Positions 31,612 through 38,708 of a DNA stretch of 45,396 bases are shown here, piece after piece; position 1 is the stretch's first letter, and each line of letters opens with the position of its first letter. The notes under the pieces were generated by a model that made no database searches, was not told the DNA's origin, and saw nothing but the letters and a program-made list of their open reading frames with translations. This stretch comes from Solirubrobacteraceae bacterium (GTDB taxonomy: Bacteria > Actinomycetota > Thermoleophilia > Solirubrobacterales > Solirubrobacteraceae): positions 1 to 45,396 of the forward strand of contig JADGPN010000003.1 in NCBI GenBank assembly GCA_017882465.1, given 5' to 3'. A program made the translations under genes and the position numbers.

Positions 31612-33825
31612 CTACGCCGCGAGCGGCGGCTCGTACCGGCGCCGGATCTCATAGAGCGTCGTGCGCTCGGCTGCGGGGCGGCCGGCGCGGTGAGCCGCGG
31701 CGATCAGGTCCTCGGGCTCGAGCATCACGCCGTGATAGCTGCCGGCCATGCGTGAGATCGACTCCTCCATCAGCGTGCCGCCGAGATCGTTGACGCCCCA
31801 GCGCAGCGATTCGGTGGCGGCATCGAGCCCCATCTTCACCCAGCTGGCCTGAAGGTTGCGCACGGTCCTGCCGAGCGCGAGCCGGAACACCGCCGTGTGC
31901 TTGAGGTTCTCCTCACGGGAGATCTCCTCGACGCCGTGGGTGCGACCCAAAAGCGTGTGGAAGGGGATGAACGACAGCGGCACGAACTCGGTGAAGCCCC
32001 CGGTCCGCTGCTGCAGCTCGCGCACCACGCGCATGTGCTCGGCCAGCTCCCACGGCTCCTCGATGTGGCCGAACATGACCGTCACGGTGGAGCGGATCCC
32101 CTCCGCATGCGAGGCCTCGATGATCTCGACCCAGCGCGCGACCGGAAGCTTGTTGGGTGAGATCCGCTCGCGGACGCCGTCGTGGAGCACCTCGGCCGCC
32201 GTGCCGGGCGTCGAGCCCAGCCCCGCCTCGCGCAGCCGCTCGAACACCGCCCGCGGGGCCAGGCCGCTGACGTCGCAGATGTGCGAGATCTCCATCGGCG
32301 AGTAGGCGTGCAGGTGCAGCTGGGGAGCGACCTCGTGGGCCAATCGCAGCCACTTCTCGTAGTCCTCGAGCCCCCAGTCGGGATGGATTCCCGACTGCAT
32401 GCAGATCTCGGTCGCGCCCACGTCAACGGCCGACTGGACCCGATCGATGAACTCCTGCTCGGAGTGCTCGTAGGCGTCTGGGGACCGGCGGCCCTGGCCG
32501 AAGCCGCAGAACGCACAGCCGACGATGCACACGTTCGAGAGGTTGATGTTGCGATTGACCACGAACGTCACCGTGTCCCCCGCCAGCTCGCGGCGAAGCT
32601 CATCCGCGGCCGCGCGCATGTCGGTGATCACCGGCGGGCGGCGCTCGGCGAACAGGGCGGTCAGCTGCTCGGCGGTGAGGGCGCGGCCCTGGCGCGCCAG
32701 CTCGATCGCCCGCGGGGCAACGTCGTCGGCCACCGAGACCTCGGACCGCCGCCCCGATCCGCGACGCGGGATGAATGACCAGTAGTTGGTCTTGATCGCA
32801 TCGAGCACGCCCTGCGAGATCCATTCGGCATCGATGTACTCGGGGTACACGCACAACCGCTCGGTCAGCGCGTAGCCGTCGGCCTGGAGCCGCTTGCGCA
32901 CCTGGTTGGGCGAGGGAAACGGGTGCTCGGGTGAGATGTGGTCCCCGTTGGCGCTCAGCCCGCCGAGGTCCGTCGCCCCGGCGGCCACGAGCTCGGGCCA
33001 CCAGTCGGACAGGTTCGGGGGCACCTGGATCCCGACGTCGGGCATCAGCCGCCTCGCCTCCGCGATCAGCCGCTTCATGTCCTCGATCGTCACCTCGCAG
33101 GCCCAATCGGGAGCATCGAGCCGTGGCCCGGTCGATACGCCCGAGCGCCAGTACTCGCGCGCCGCCGAGTCGGCGATCTGCGCCGGTTCACGCCCGTAGT
33201 AGCTCTGGTGCGGGACGAAGTTCTGGAGGATCACCTCCTGGATGTGGCCGAACTCGCCGTGCAGCGCGGCGAGCGCCTCCAGCGAGGCGACCCGCTCCTC
33301 CTCGGCCTCGCCGATTCCCACCAGGATCCCGCTGGTGAATGGAATCCTCAGCTCCCCGGCGGCGCGGATGCAGGCCAGCCGGCGCGCTGGATGCTTGCTC
33401 GGGGAGCCCGCGTGCACCGTGTCCATCAACCGCTCGGAGATCGACTCCAGCATCAGGCCCTGCGACGCGGTCACCTCACGCAGACGGGCCAGGTCCTCCC
33501 GCTCGAGCACTCCGAGATTGGTGTGCGGCAGCAGCCCCCGCTCCAGCGCGCGCTCGCACGTCCAGACGACGTATGCGGTGAAGTCCTCGTGGCCGTGGTA
33601 GCGGAGCCGCTCGGCCACGTCGCGGTTGACCTCGGGATGCTCGCCGGTCAGCACCAGCAGCTCCTTGACGTTGCGGCGAGCGGCGTGGTCCAGCATCCGC
33701 TCCACCTCTTCGGGCGCGTACAGATGTGCCCCGTGCGTCGCGAACGAGCAGTACTTGCAGTAGCAGCGGCACGTACGTGAGAGCGAGAGCGTGAAGTTGC
33801 GGCTGAAAGTGACGCGGCGGCGCAT
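31612..33825 (-). CDS. fbiC: FO synthase, fused CofG-CofH (FbiC)
   Basis: 737 aa, two radical-SAM halves in one chain. It builds the deazaflavin FO from tyrosine and 5-amino-6-ribitylaminouracil. The first cluster motif is CRCYCKYC (about residue 18; CofG half), the second CIVGCAFC (about 435; CofH half), both of the CxxxCxxC type. CofG markers are LTGEHPEVN and HTNLGVLEREDLARLREV. CofH markers are MQSGIHPDWGLEDY, LHAYSPMEI and ASWVKMGLDAATESLRWGVNDLGGTLMEESISRMAG. The length is in the range of actinobacterial FbiC. ATG 33825 has GAGG before it and TAGAAT 11 nt upstream. It lies 8.5 kb from the other F420 genes, on the other side of the fab operon. Confidence 0.96.
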   Translation of the reverse strand: MRRRVTFSRNFTLSLSRTCRCYCKYCSFATHGAHLYAPEEVERMLDHAARRNVKELLVLTGEHPEVNRDVAERLRYHGHEDFTAYVVWTCERALERGLLPHTNLGVLEREDLARLREVTASQGLMLESISERLMDTVHAGSPSKHPARRLACIRAAGELRIPFTSGILVGIGEAEEERVASLEALAALHGEFGHIQEVILQNFVPHQSYYGREPAQIADSAAREYWRSGVSTGPRLDAPDWACEVTIEDMKRLIAEARRLMPDVGIQVPPNLSDWWPELVAAGATDLGGLSANGDHISPEHPFPSPNQVRKRLQADGYALTERLCVYPEYIDAEWISQGVLDAIKTNYWSFIPRRGSGRRSEVSVADDVAPRAIELARQGRALTAEQLTALFAERRPPVITDMRAAADELRRELAGDTVTFVVNRNINLSNVCIVGCAFCGFGQGRRSPDAYEHSEQEFIDRVQSAVDVGATEICMQSGIHPDWGLEDYEKWLRLAHEVAPQLHLHAYSPMEISHICDVSGLAPRAVFERLREAGLGSTPGTAAEVLHDGVRERISPNKLPVARWVEIIEASHAEGIRSTVTVMFGHIEEPWELAEHMRVVRELQQRTGGFTEFVPLSFIPFHTLLGRTHGVEEISREENLKHTAVFRLALGRTVRNLQASWVKMGLDAATESLRWGVNDLGGTLMEESISRMAGSYHGVMLEPEDLIAAAHRAGRPAAERTTLYEIRRRYEPPLAA

Positions 33826-33892
33826 CCTCAGCGGGGATTCTAAGCAGGCCCGCCGTCGGGCCCGATCCGCCGCCCATATCCTGCCCACCCTG

Positions 33893-34891
33893 ATGCACCG
33901 CAAGCGGTTCGCCATGCTCGCCGTCGTCCTGCTGGCCGCGTTTCTCGCCGGCTGTGGGTCGAGCGGCAACCCGCTCCCCTACGAGGACGCGACGCTGGTG
34001 CTCGACTTCACCCCCAACGCGGTCCACGCCGGGATCTACTCCGCGCTGGCGCGCCGATTCGACCAGGACGAGGGCGTGACCCTCCACGTCGTGGCGCCGT
34101 CGGCCTCGACGGACTCGGTCAAGCTGCTCGAGACGGGCAAGGCCAACTTCGCGATCCTCGACATCCACGATCTGGCCATCGCCCGCGAGCGCGGAGAGGA
34201 CATCGTCGGGATCATGGCGATCGTGGAGCGTCCCCTGGCGTCGGTCATCGCCCGGCCCTCGGTGCGCTCGCCGCGCGCGCTGGCCGGCATGACCGCCGGC
34301 GTCACCGGGGTGCCCAGCGACTCCGCGGTCCTGCACTCGATCGTGTCCGGATCCGGCGGTGATGCGGCCGCCGTCAAGCAGGTGACGATCGGCTTCAATG
34401 CCGTGCCCGCGCTGCTCTCCGGCCGCGTCGCAGCCGCGACGGCGTTCTGGAACGACGAGGGCGTGACGCTGCAGCGCCGGCGGCCCGGCTTCCACGTGTT
34501 CCGGGTGGACGATTACGGCGCTCCGGCCTATCCAGAGCTGATCCTGTGCGCGACACGCGCCAGTCTGAAAGCGGATCCGAACCTCGCCCACGCCGTCGTG
34601 CGGTCGCTCGTCCGCGGCTACGGCGTGACCCTGAATGACCCCGAAGGCAGTGAATCGGATCTCGAGAGCCGCGTTCCCGGGCTCGACCCGACGCTGGTCG
34701 CCGCCGAGCTCGGTGCCGTCTCGCCCGCGTTCGAGGCCCCCGACGGCCACGTCGGAGAGCTGGTGGCGCCCACCCTGCGGGCCTGGGCGGCGTGGGAGGC
34801 GCGGTTCGGGATCGTCAAGCGCCCGCCGGACGTGCTGACGATGTTCGACCCGCGCTTGCTGGTTGGGACGGCGGGGCTCATCGGAAGCTGA
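33893..34891 (+). CDS. NMT1/THI5-like substrate-binding lipoprotein
   Basis: 332 aa. Signal peptide with lipobox LAGC (Cys21) and an NMT1-type periplasmic-binding fold: LVLDFTPNAVHAGIYSALARRF (about 40), VKLLETGKANFAILDIHDLAIARERG (about 85) and MAIVERPLASVIARP (about 115). Relatives bind hydroxymethylpyrimidine, riboflavin or other ring compounds for ABC import. No permease or ATPase gene is nearby, so its transporter partner is elsewhere or absent. Divergent from fbiC (67 bp). TATCCT lies 10 nt before the ATG. Substrate unknown; a flavin-related ligand is a guess from position. Confidence 0.88.
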   Translation: MHRKRFAMLAVVLLAAFLAGCGSSGNPLPYEDATLVLDFTPNAVHAGIYSALARRFDQDEGVTLHVVAPSASTDSVKLLETGKANFAILDIHDLAIARERGEDIVGIMAIVERPLASVIARPSVRSPRALAGMTAGVTGVPSDSAVLHSIVSGSGGDAAAVKQVTIGFNAVPALLSGRVAAATAFWNDEGVTLQRRRPGFHVFRVDDYGAPAYPELILCATRASLKADPNLAHAVVRSLVRGYGVTLNDPEGSESDLESRVPGLDPTLVAAELGAVSPAFEAPDGHVGELVAPTLRAWAAWEARFGIVKRPPDVLTMFDPRLLVGTAGLIGS

Positions 34892-34946
34892 CCGCGGCCG
34901 CTCGAGCGCTCGCATCAGGCGTCGCTCGCCGGCTCGGGTGGTGGCT

Positions 34947-35016
34947 CGCGTCAGTCGCCGGAGGCCAGGCGTCCGTCGTTCCCTGGCGGCGCGCGTCAGT
35001 CGCCGGAGACCAGACG
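34947..35016. repeat. Direct repeat of a gene 3' end (2 x 25 bp, 45-bp period)
   Basis: CGCGTCAGTCGCCGGAGGCC at 34947 recurs at 34992 with 23 of 25 positions identical over the full unit. The second copy contains the last codons and stop of the receiver-like gene, so the first is a duplicate lying just beyond its stop. Confidence 0.7.
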
Positions 35017-35340
35017 GCTGACCAGGGCCGGTCCCTCTCGGTTGATCCGCGAGCGTGGCACCACGAGGTCGAACCCGGCCTGCTCGGCCAGCGCGCGCAC
35101 ATCGGGCTCCACGTGCGAGTAAAACGCCAGTGTCCGAACCCCGTCGGTTCCTGCCGCCTCGACGAGACCGATCCGATGCTGCGGCTCTGCCGTCAGATCG
35201 ACAACCAGCACGTCGGCCGCGGCAAGCGCCGAGGACTCCGGCCGGTCGACCAGCACGGCCTCGTGGCCCGCCGCGCGCAGCGCCCCCAGCACGTGCGATC
35301 CGAACAGCAGGTCAGGAACGAAGGCGATGACCCGGGCCAC
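34996..35340 (-). CDS. Receiver-like (CheY-fold) protein, degenerate
   Basis: 114 aa in a single domain with the alternating strand-helix pattern of a receiver. ARVIAFVPDLLFGSHVLGAL is strand 1 with one Asp instead of the acidic pair. DVLVVDLTAEP supplies the Asp at the phosphorylation site. TLAFYSHVEPDVRALAEQAG and FDLVVPRSRI follow, with Lys replaced by Arg. It is probably a pseudo-receiver that works by binding rather than phosphorylation. GTG 35340 lies 2 nt after the stop of the preceding gene and is chosen over a longer track ORF, since the extra residues overlap that gene. Confidence 0.75.
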   Translation of the reverse strand: MARVIAFVPDLLFGSHVLGALRAAGHEAVLVDRPESSALAAADVLVVDLTAEPQHRIGLVEAAGTDGVRTLAFYSHVEPDVRALAEQAGFDLVVPRSRINREGPALVSRLVSGD

Positions 35341-35342
35341 GG

Positions 35343-35705
35343 TTACTGCGCGCGCAGGCGGCGAAACTCCTCGCGCACCGACTCCGTGCGTCCCCACATC
35401 TGCTGGATCTCCACTCGACCGGTACGCGCCTCACGGACCGCCATCTCGCCCTTGATCCCGGCGTTGTCGAGCAGCGTCAGCGCCGCGTGGACGGCGGAAG
35501 GAGCGGCGGCGTGGCCGAACCGGTGTGCGATCAGCAGCCGCCAGTGCCAGTCGTACTTCGAGTAGGGCTGCGCGTTGCAGGTGACCAGGAACAGCGCCGC
35601 ATCGATGTACCGGCGCTCGTCGAAGATGCGCAGGTCGATCTCGAGGTCGGTCCAGTCGTCGGGCAGCGAGGCGAGGATCTTGTCGAAGGTCTGTGCGAGC
35701 TTCAT
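35343..35705 (-). CDS. Small conserved protein of unknown function
   Basis: 120 aa, soluble, no motif I recognise. MKLAQTFDKILASLPDDWTDLEIDLRI is followed by a Tyr/Trp-rich segment (PYSKYDWHWRLLIAHRFGHAA) and an amphipathic C-terminus (VREEFRRLRAQ). AGGCGG precedes ATG 35705. It is coupled to the receiver-like gene (2-nt gap), so the two may act together. mntH ends 13 nt upstream of its start, so read-through from the metal operon is possible. Confidence 0.78.
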   Translation of the reverse strand: MKLAQTFDKILASLPDDWTDLEIDLRIFDERRYIDAALFLVTCNAQPYSKYDWHWRLLIAHRFGHAAAPSAVHAALTLLDNAGIKGEMAVREARTGRVEIQQMWGRTESVREEFRRLRAQ

Positions 35706-35718
35706 CGCCGCCTGAAGG

Positions 35719-37005
35719 CTAGCCGACCACGACCTGCCCGATCAGGAACAGGTTCAGCGCCACGATCAGACCGCCCACCAGCGAGGCGACGAGCATCGTC
35801 CCGCGGCGGTTGGCCAGCGCGCCCATCACGTCGCGCCGTGAGGTGAGTATGACGAGCGGGATCAGCGCGAACGGGATCCCGAACGACAGCACCACCTGGC
35901 TGAGCACCAGTGACCGCGTCGGGTCCAGTCCGATGGCCAGCACGAGCAGCGCCGGCAGCATCGTGATCAGGCGGCGCAGGACGACCGGGATGCTGCGGTG
36001 GATGAATCCCTGCATCACGACCTGACCCGCCTGGGTGCCGACGCTGGAGGAGGCCAGGCCGGACGCGAGCAGACCGAGCGCGAACGCCAGCGCCGCGCCA
36101 GGGCCGACCAGCTGCGCGAACCCGGTGTGGGCCTGCTGGAGCGTGTTCACGTGAGAGCCCGGGTGATGGAATACGGTGGCCGCGATCGCCAGCATCGCGA
36201 TGTTGACCAGACCGGCCACGCCCATCGCCGCGCCCACGTCGAAACGCTGGAAGCGAAGCAGCTGGCGGCGCTCGGCGTCGTCCCGGGCCGGGATCCGGTT
36301 CTGGGTCAGGGACGAATGCAGGTAGATCACGTGCGGCATGATCGTGGCGCCGAGGATCCCGGTCGCGAGCAGCAGGCTGCCCGAGCCCGAGAACGAGGGC
36401 AGGAACCCGCGGGCTACCTGACCCGCGTCGCCGCCGATCTGGAGCGTGTCATACAGGAAGGCGAGCAGGATCATGGCCAGCAGGAACGCGATCACGAGCT
36501 CGAACCCGCGGTAGCCGCGAGACTGCAGGCCCAGGATCCCGAAGGCCGCCATCGCGGTGATCACCCCGGCGGCGAACAGCGGGATCCCGAACAGCAGGTT
36601 GAGCGCGATCGCCGCGCCGATGAACTCGGCCAGGTCTGTGGCCATCGCCATCAGCTCGGCCTGCATCCACAGTCCCCACACGACGGGTCGCGGGAACCGC
36701 TCCCGGCACAGCTCGGGCAGATTGCGCTCGGTGACCACGCCCAGCTTCGCCGACAGGTACTGGACGATCATCGCCATCACGTTGGCGACCAGCACCACCC
36801 ACAGGAGCAGGTATCCGTAGCTCGCGCCGCCCTGGACGTTGGTGGCGAAGTTCCCCGGATCGACGTAGGCGATCGAGGCCACGAACGCGGCGCCGAACAG
36901 CGGCAGGGTCCCGCGCAGGCGTCCGCGGGAGCGGATCAGCTGCAGCGCGCTCGGTACCGGAAGAGCGACAGCGCCGGCTTCGACGGGCGGCGGTGGTGGC
37001 GTCAA
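35719..37005 (-). CDS. mntH: NRAMP-family divalent metal (Mn2+/Fe2+) transporter MntH
   Basis: 428 aa, about eleven membrane helices. Proton-coupled Mn2+ (or Fe2+) uptake across the inner membrane. The metal-binding DPGN of helix 1 is in SIAYVDPGNFATNVQGG (about 48) and the helix 6 MPH motif in ILGATIMPHVIYLHSS (about 220). LASSSVGTQAGQVVMQGF (about 310) is also family-typical. The TTG start at 37005 overlaps the mntR stop (TTGA), so translation is coupled to the regulator. A second metal such as Fe2+ or Co2+ cannot be excluded. Confidence 0.95.
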   Translation of the reverse strand: MTPPPPPVEAGAVALPVPSALQLIRSRGRLRGTLPLFGAAFVASIAYVDPGNFATNVQGGASYGYLLLWVVLVANVMAMIVQYLSAKLGVVTERNLPELCRERFPRPVVWGLWMQAELMAMATDLAEFIGAAIALNLLFGIPLFAAGVITAMAAFGILGLQSRGYRGFELVIAFLLAMILLAFLYDTLQIGGDAGQVARGFLPSFSGSGSLLLATGILGATIMPHVIYLHSSLTQNRIPARDDAERRQLLRFQRFDVGAAMGVAGLVNIAMLAIAATVFHHPGSHVNTLQQAHTGFAQLVGPGAALAFALGLLASGLASSSVGTQAGQVVMQGFIHRSIPVVLRRLITMLPALLVLAIGLDPTRSLVLSQVVLSFGIPFALIPLVILTSRRDVMGALANRRGTMLVASLVGGLIVALNLFLIGQVVVG

Positions 37006-37682
37006 GGCCCGACCCCCACCCGCATCGCGCGGGACAGCGCTCCACCGAGCACGTGAACCTGATCGCCGAAGCGAACGAACAGCGGCCCGTCGAACGGCTG
37101 CTTATCGATCACCTCGAACCGGTCTCCCGGAGCGATCCCGCGATCGGCGAGGAAGCGGAGCATCTCCGGATCGGAATCCGAGATGCGGGTGAACGTGCCG
37201 CACGCGCCGACCTCGAGCAAGTGCAGGCTCTCGGTGCTGCCCTCGTCGATGGTCAGCTCGCGGGTGGGGATCGGATCGCCGTGGGGATCGTGAGTGGGAT
37301 CGCCGAGCTTGGCGGCGATCAGCTCCTCCAGCTCCTCCGAGAGGACGTGCTCGAGCACCTCCGCCTCGGCGTGGACGCGATCCCACGGGACTCCCAGGCT
37401 GTCGGCCAGGTAGAGCTCGAGCAGGCGGTGATGCCGGATCACCTCCAGCGCGACCCGACGCCCGTCCTCGGTGAGCGAGACGCCGTGATAGGGCCGGTGC
37501 TCGACGAGCCCGAGCTCGCCGAGCCGCTTGACCATCCCGGACGCCGACGCCGGGGTGACGCCCATGCGGCTGGCCAGGGCATTCGTGCTCACCGCGCCGG
37601 TGCGCCGCTCGAGCGAGTAGATCGCCTTCGCGTAGTCCTCGACCGCAGAACTCCGCGCCCCTGCTGACTCCTGGTGCGCCAT
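37002..37682 (-). CDS. mntR: DtxR/MntR-family metal-dependent repressor
   Basis: 226 aa. The winged helix at the N-terminus reads AVEDYAKAIYSLERRTGAVSTNALASRMGVTPASASGMVKRLGELGLV. The dimerisation and metal domain follows with HRLLELYLADSLGV, HAEAEVLEHVLSEELEELI (family metal ligands) and DPHGDPIP. A C-terminal FeoA/SH3-like domain (about 155-225) places it with the long IdeR/DtxR type. It should repress mntH, with which it is coupled, when Mn2+ (or Fe2+) is plentiful. ATG 37682 is chosen over the longer track ORF, whose extension reads through the promoter. Confidence 0.94.
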   Translation of the reverse strand: MAHQESAGARSSAVEDYAKAIYSLERRTGAVSTNALASRMGVTPASASGMVKRLGELGLVEHRPYHGVSLTEDGRRVALEVIRHHRLLELYLADSLGVPWDRVHAEAEVLEHVLSEELEELIAAKLGDPTHDPHGDPIPTRELTIDEGSTESLHLLEVGACGTFTRISDSDPEMLRFLADRGIAPGDRFEVIDKQPFDGPLFVRFGDQVHVLGGALSRAMRVGVGP

Positions 37683-37690
37683 TACAGAAG

Positions 37691-37721
37691 TTATGGTAAG
37701 CCTAAACCTTGATTTCGTCAA
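37691..37721 (-). promoter_or_regulatory. mntR-mntH promoter with overlapping candidate operator
   Basis: On the minus strand TTGACG (37721-37716), a 17-nt spacer and TACCAT (37698-37693) form a good promoter, 10 nt before the ATG. The near-palindrome TTATGG-TAAG-CCTAAA (37691-37706, plus strand) covers the -10 box and resembles DtxR/MntR boxes, with 4 of 6 arm positions paired. Autorepression by MntR is the natural reading. Confidence 0.6.
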
Positions 37722-37744
37722 GTCTGGCGAAGTGGCGGCGCCGT

Positions 37745-37750
37745 TATGCT
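37745..37750 (+). promoter_or_regulatory. Candidate -10 box of the ygfZ-like gene, leaderless geometry
   Basis: TATGCT ends 7 nt before GTG 37758, the same layout as in front of npdG. The track's ATG 37746 lies inside the box. Confidence 0.5.
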
Positions 37751-37757
37751 GTGTGCC

Positions 37758-38708
37758 GTGGCTACCACCGATACGCTCGCGACCGACTATCGGATGCTCA
37801 CCGAGATGTGCGGCCTGCTCGACTGCTCCGAGCGCGGCAAGCTCGCCCTCTCCGGTGGCGATGCCAAGTCGTTTCTGCAGGGCCAGGTGTCCAACGAAGT
37901 CGAGGGCCTGACCGACGGCGAGGGCTGCTACGCCGCGTTCCTGACGCCCAAGGGCAAGATGCTCGGCGACCTGCGCCTCCTCGACGCCGGCGACGAACTG
38001 CTGCTGGACACCGAGCGCCCGGCCCTGCAGGAGCTGTTCAACATGATCCGCCGCTTTAGCATCGGCTACGACGTCGTGCTACACAAGCGCACAGTCGAGC
38101 GCGGCCTGCTGGCGCTGATCGGCCCCGACGCCGCGACGGTGGCGGGCGTCGCGGATCTCCCAGTGAAAGAGCATTCGCATCGCGTCGCCGAGCTCGCTGG
38201 CATTCCCGTCCGCGTGGTCCGCAGCGACGTCGGCATCGATCTGCTGTGCGACAGCGGTGCCACTGATGAGCTGCGCCGCGCTGTGGTCGAGCGGGGCGCC
38301 GCGCCGGTGGCGGAGGCGGCGGCCGAGATCGTGCGGGTCGAGCGCGGCCGGCCGCGCTACGGCGTCGACCTCGACGACACGGTGATCCCCCAGGAGGCGG
38401 GGCTCAACGAACGCGCCGTCTCCTTCACCAAGGGCTGCTATGTGGGCCAGGAGACAGTCGCCAGGCTCTACTACCGCGGCAAGCCCAATCGCCATCTGTG
38501 GGGCATCAGGCTGTCGGCGCCGGCTCAGACGGGCGATCAGGTGAGCTGCGACGGCCGCGTGGTCGGCGCCCTCGCAAGCGTGGCCGAGTCTCCCTCACGC
38601 GGCCCGATCGCGCTGGCGCTGGTCCGCCGCGAGGCCCCGCCGGGATCCACGGTGGCGGTCGGACCCGCCGGGACCACCGGCGAGGTGGTCGAGCTTCCGT
38701 TCAGCTGA
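37758..38708 (+). CDS. Folate-binding YgfZ/GcvT-like protein
   Basis: 316 aa of the YgfZ/IBA57 group, folate-binding proteins that help keep iron-sulfur enzymes working. The signature K-G-C-Y-x-G-Q-E is in FTKGCYVGQETVARLYYRG (about 225). The early FLQGQVSNEVEGL...CYAAFLTPKGKML block and DLDDTVIPQEAGLNE are also typical. GTG 37758 is preferred over ATG 37746 because TATGCT overlaps the latter. Its last 172 bp are antisense to the end of the exonuclease fusion gene. Confidence 0.93.
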   Translation: MATTDTLATDYRMLTEMCGLLDCSERGKLALSGGDAKSFLQGQVSNEVEGLTDGEGCYAAFLTPKGKMLGDLRLLDAGDELLLDTERPALQELFNMIRRFSIGYDVVLHKRTVERGLLALIGPDAATVAGVADLPVKEHSHRVAELAGIPVRVVRSDVGIDLLCDSGATDELRRAVVERGAAPVAEAAAEIVRVERGRPRYGVDLDDTVIPQEAGLNERAVSFTKGCYVGQETVARLYYRGKPNRHLWGIRLSAPAQTGDQVSCDGRVVGALASVAESPSRGPIALALVRREAPPGSTVAVGPAGTTGEVVELPFS

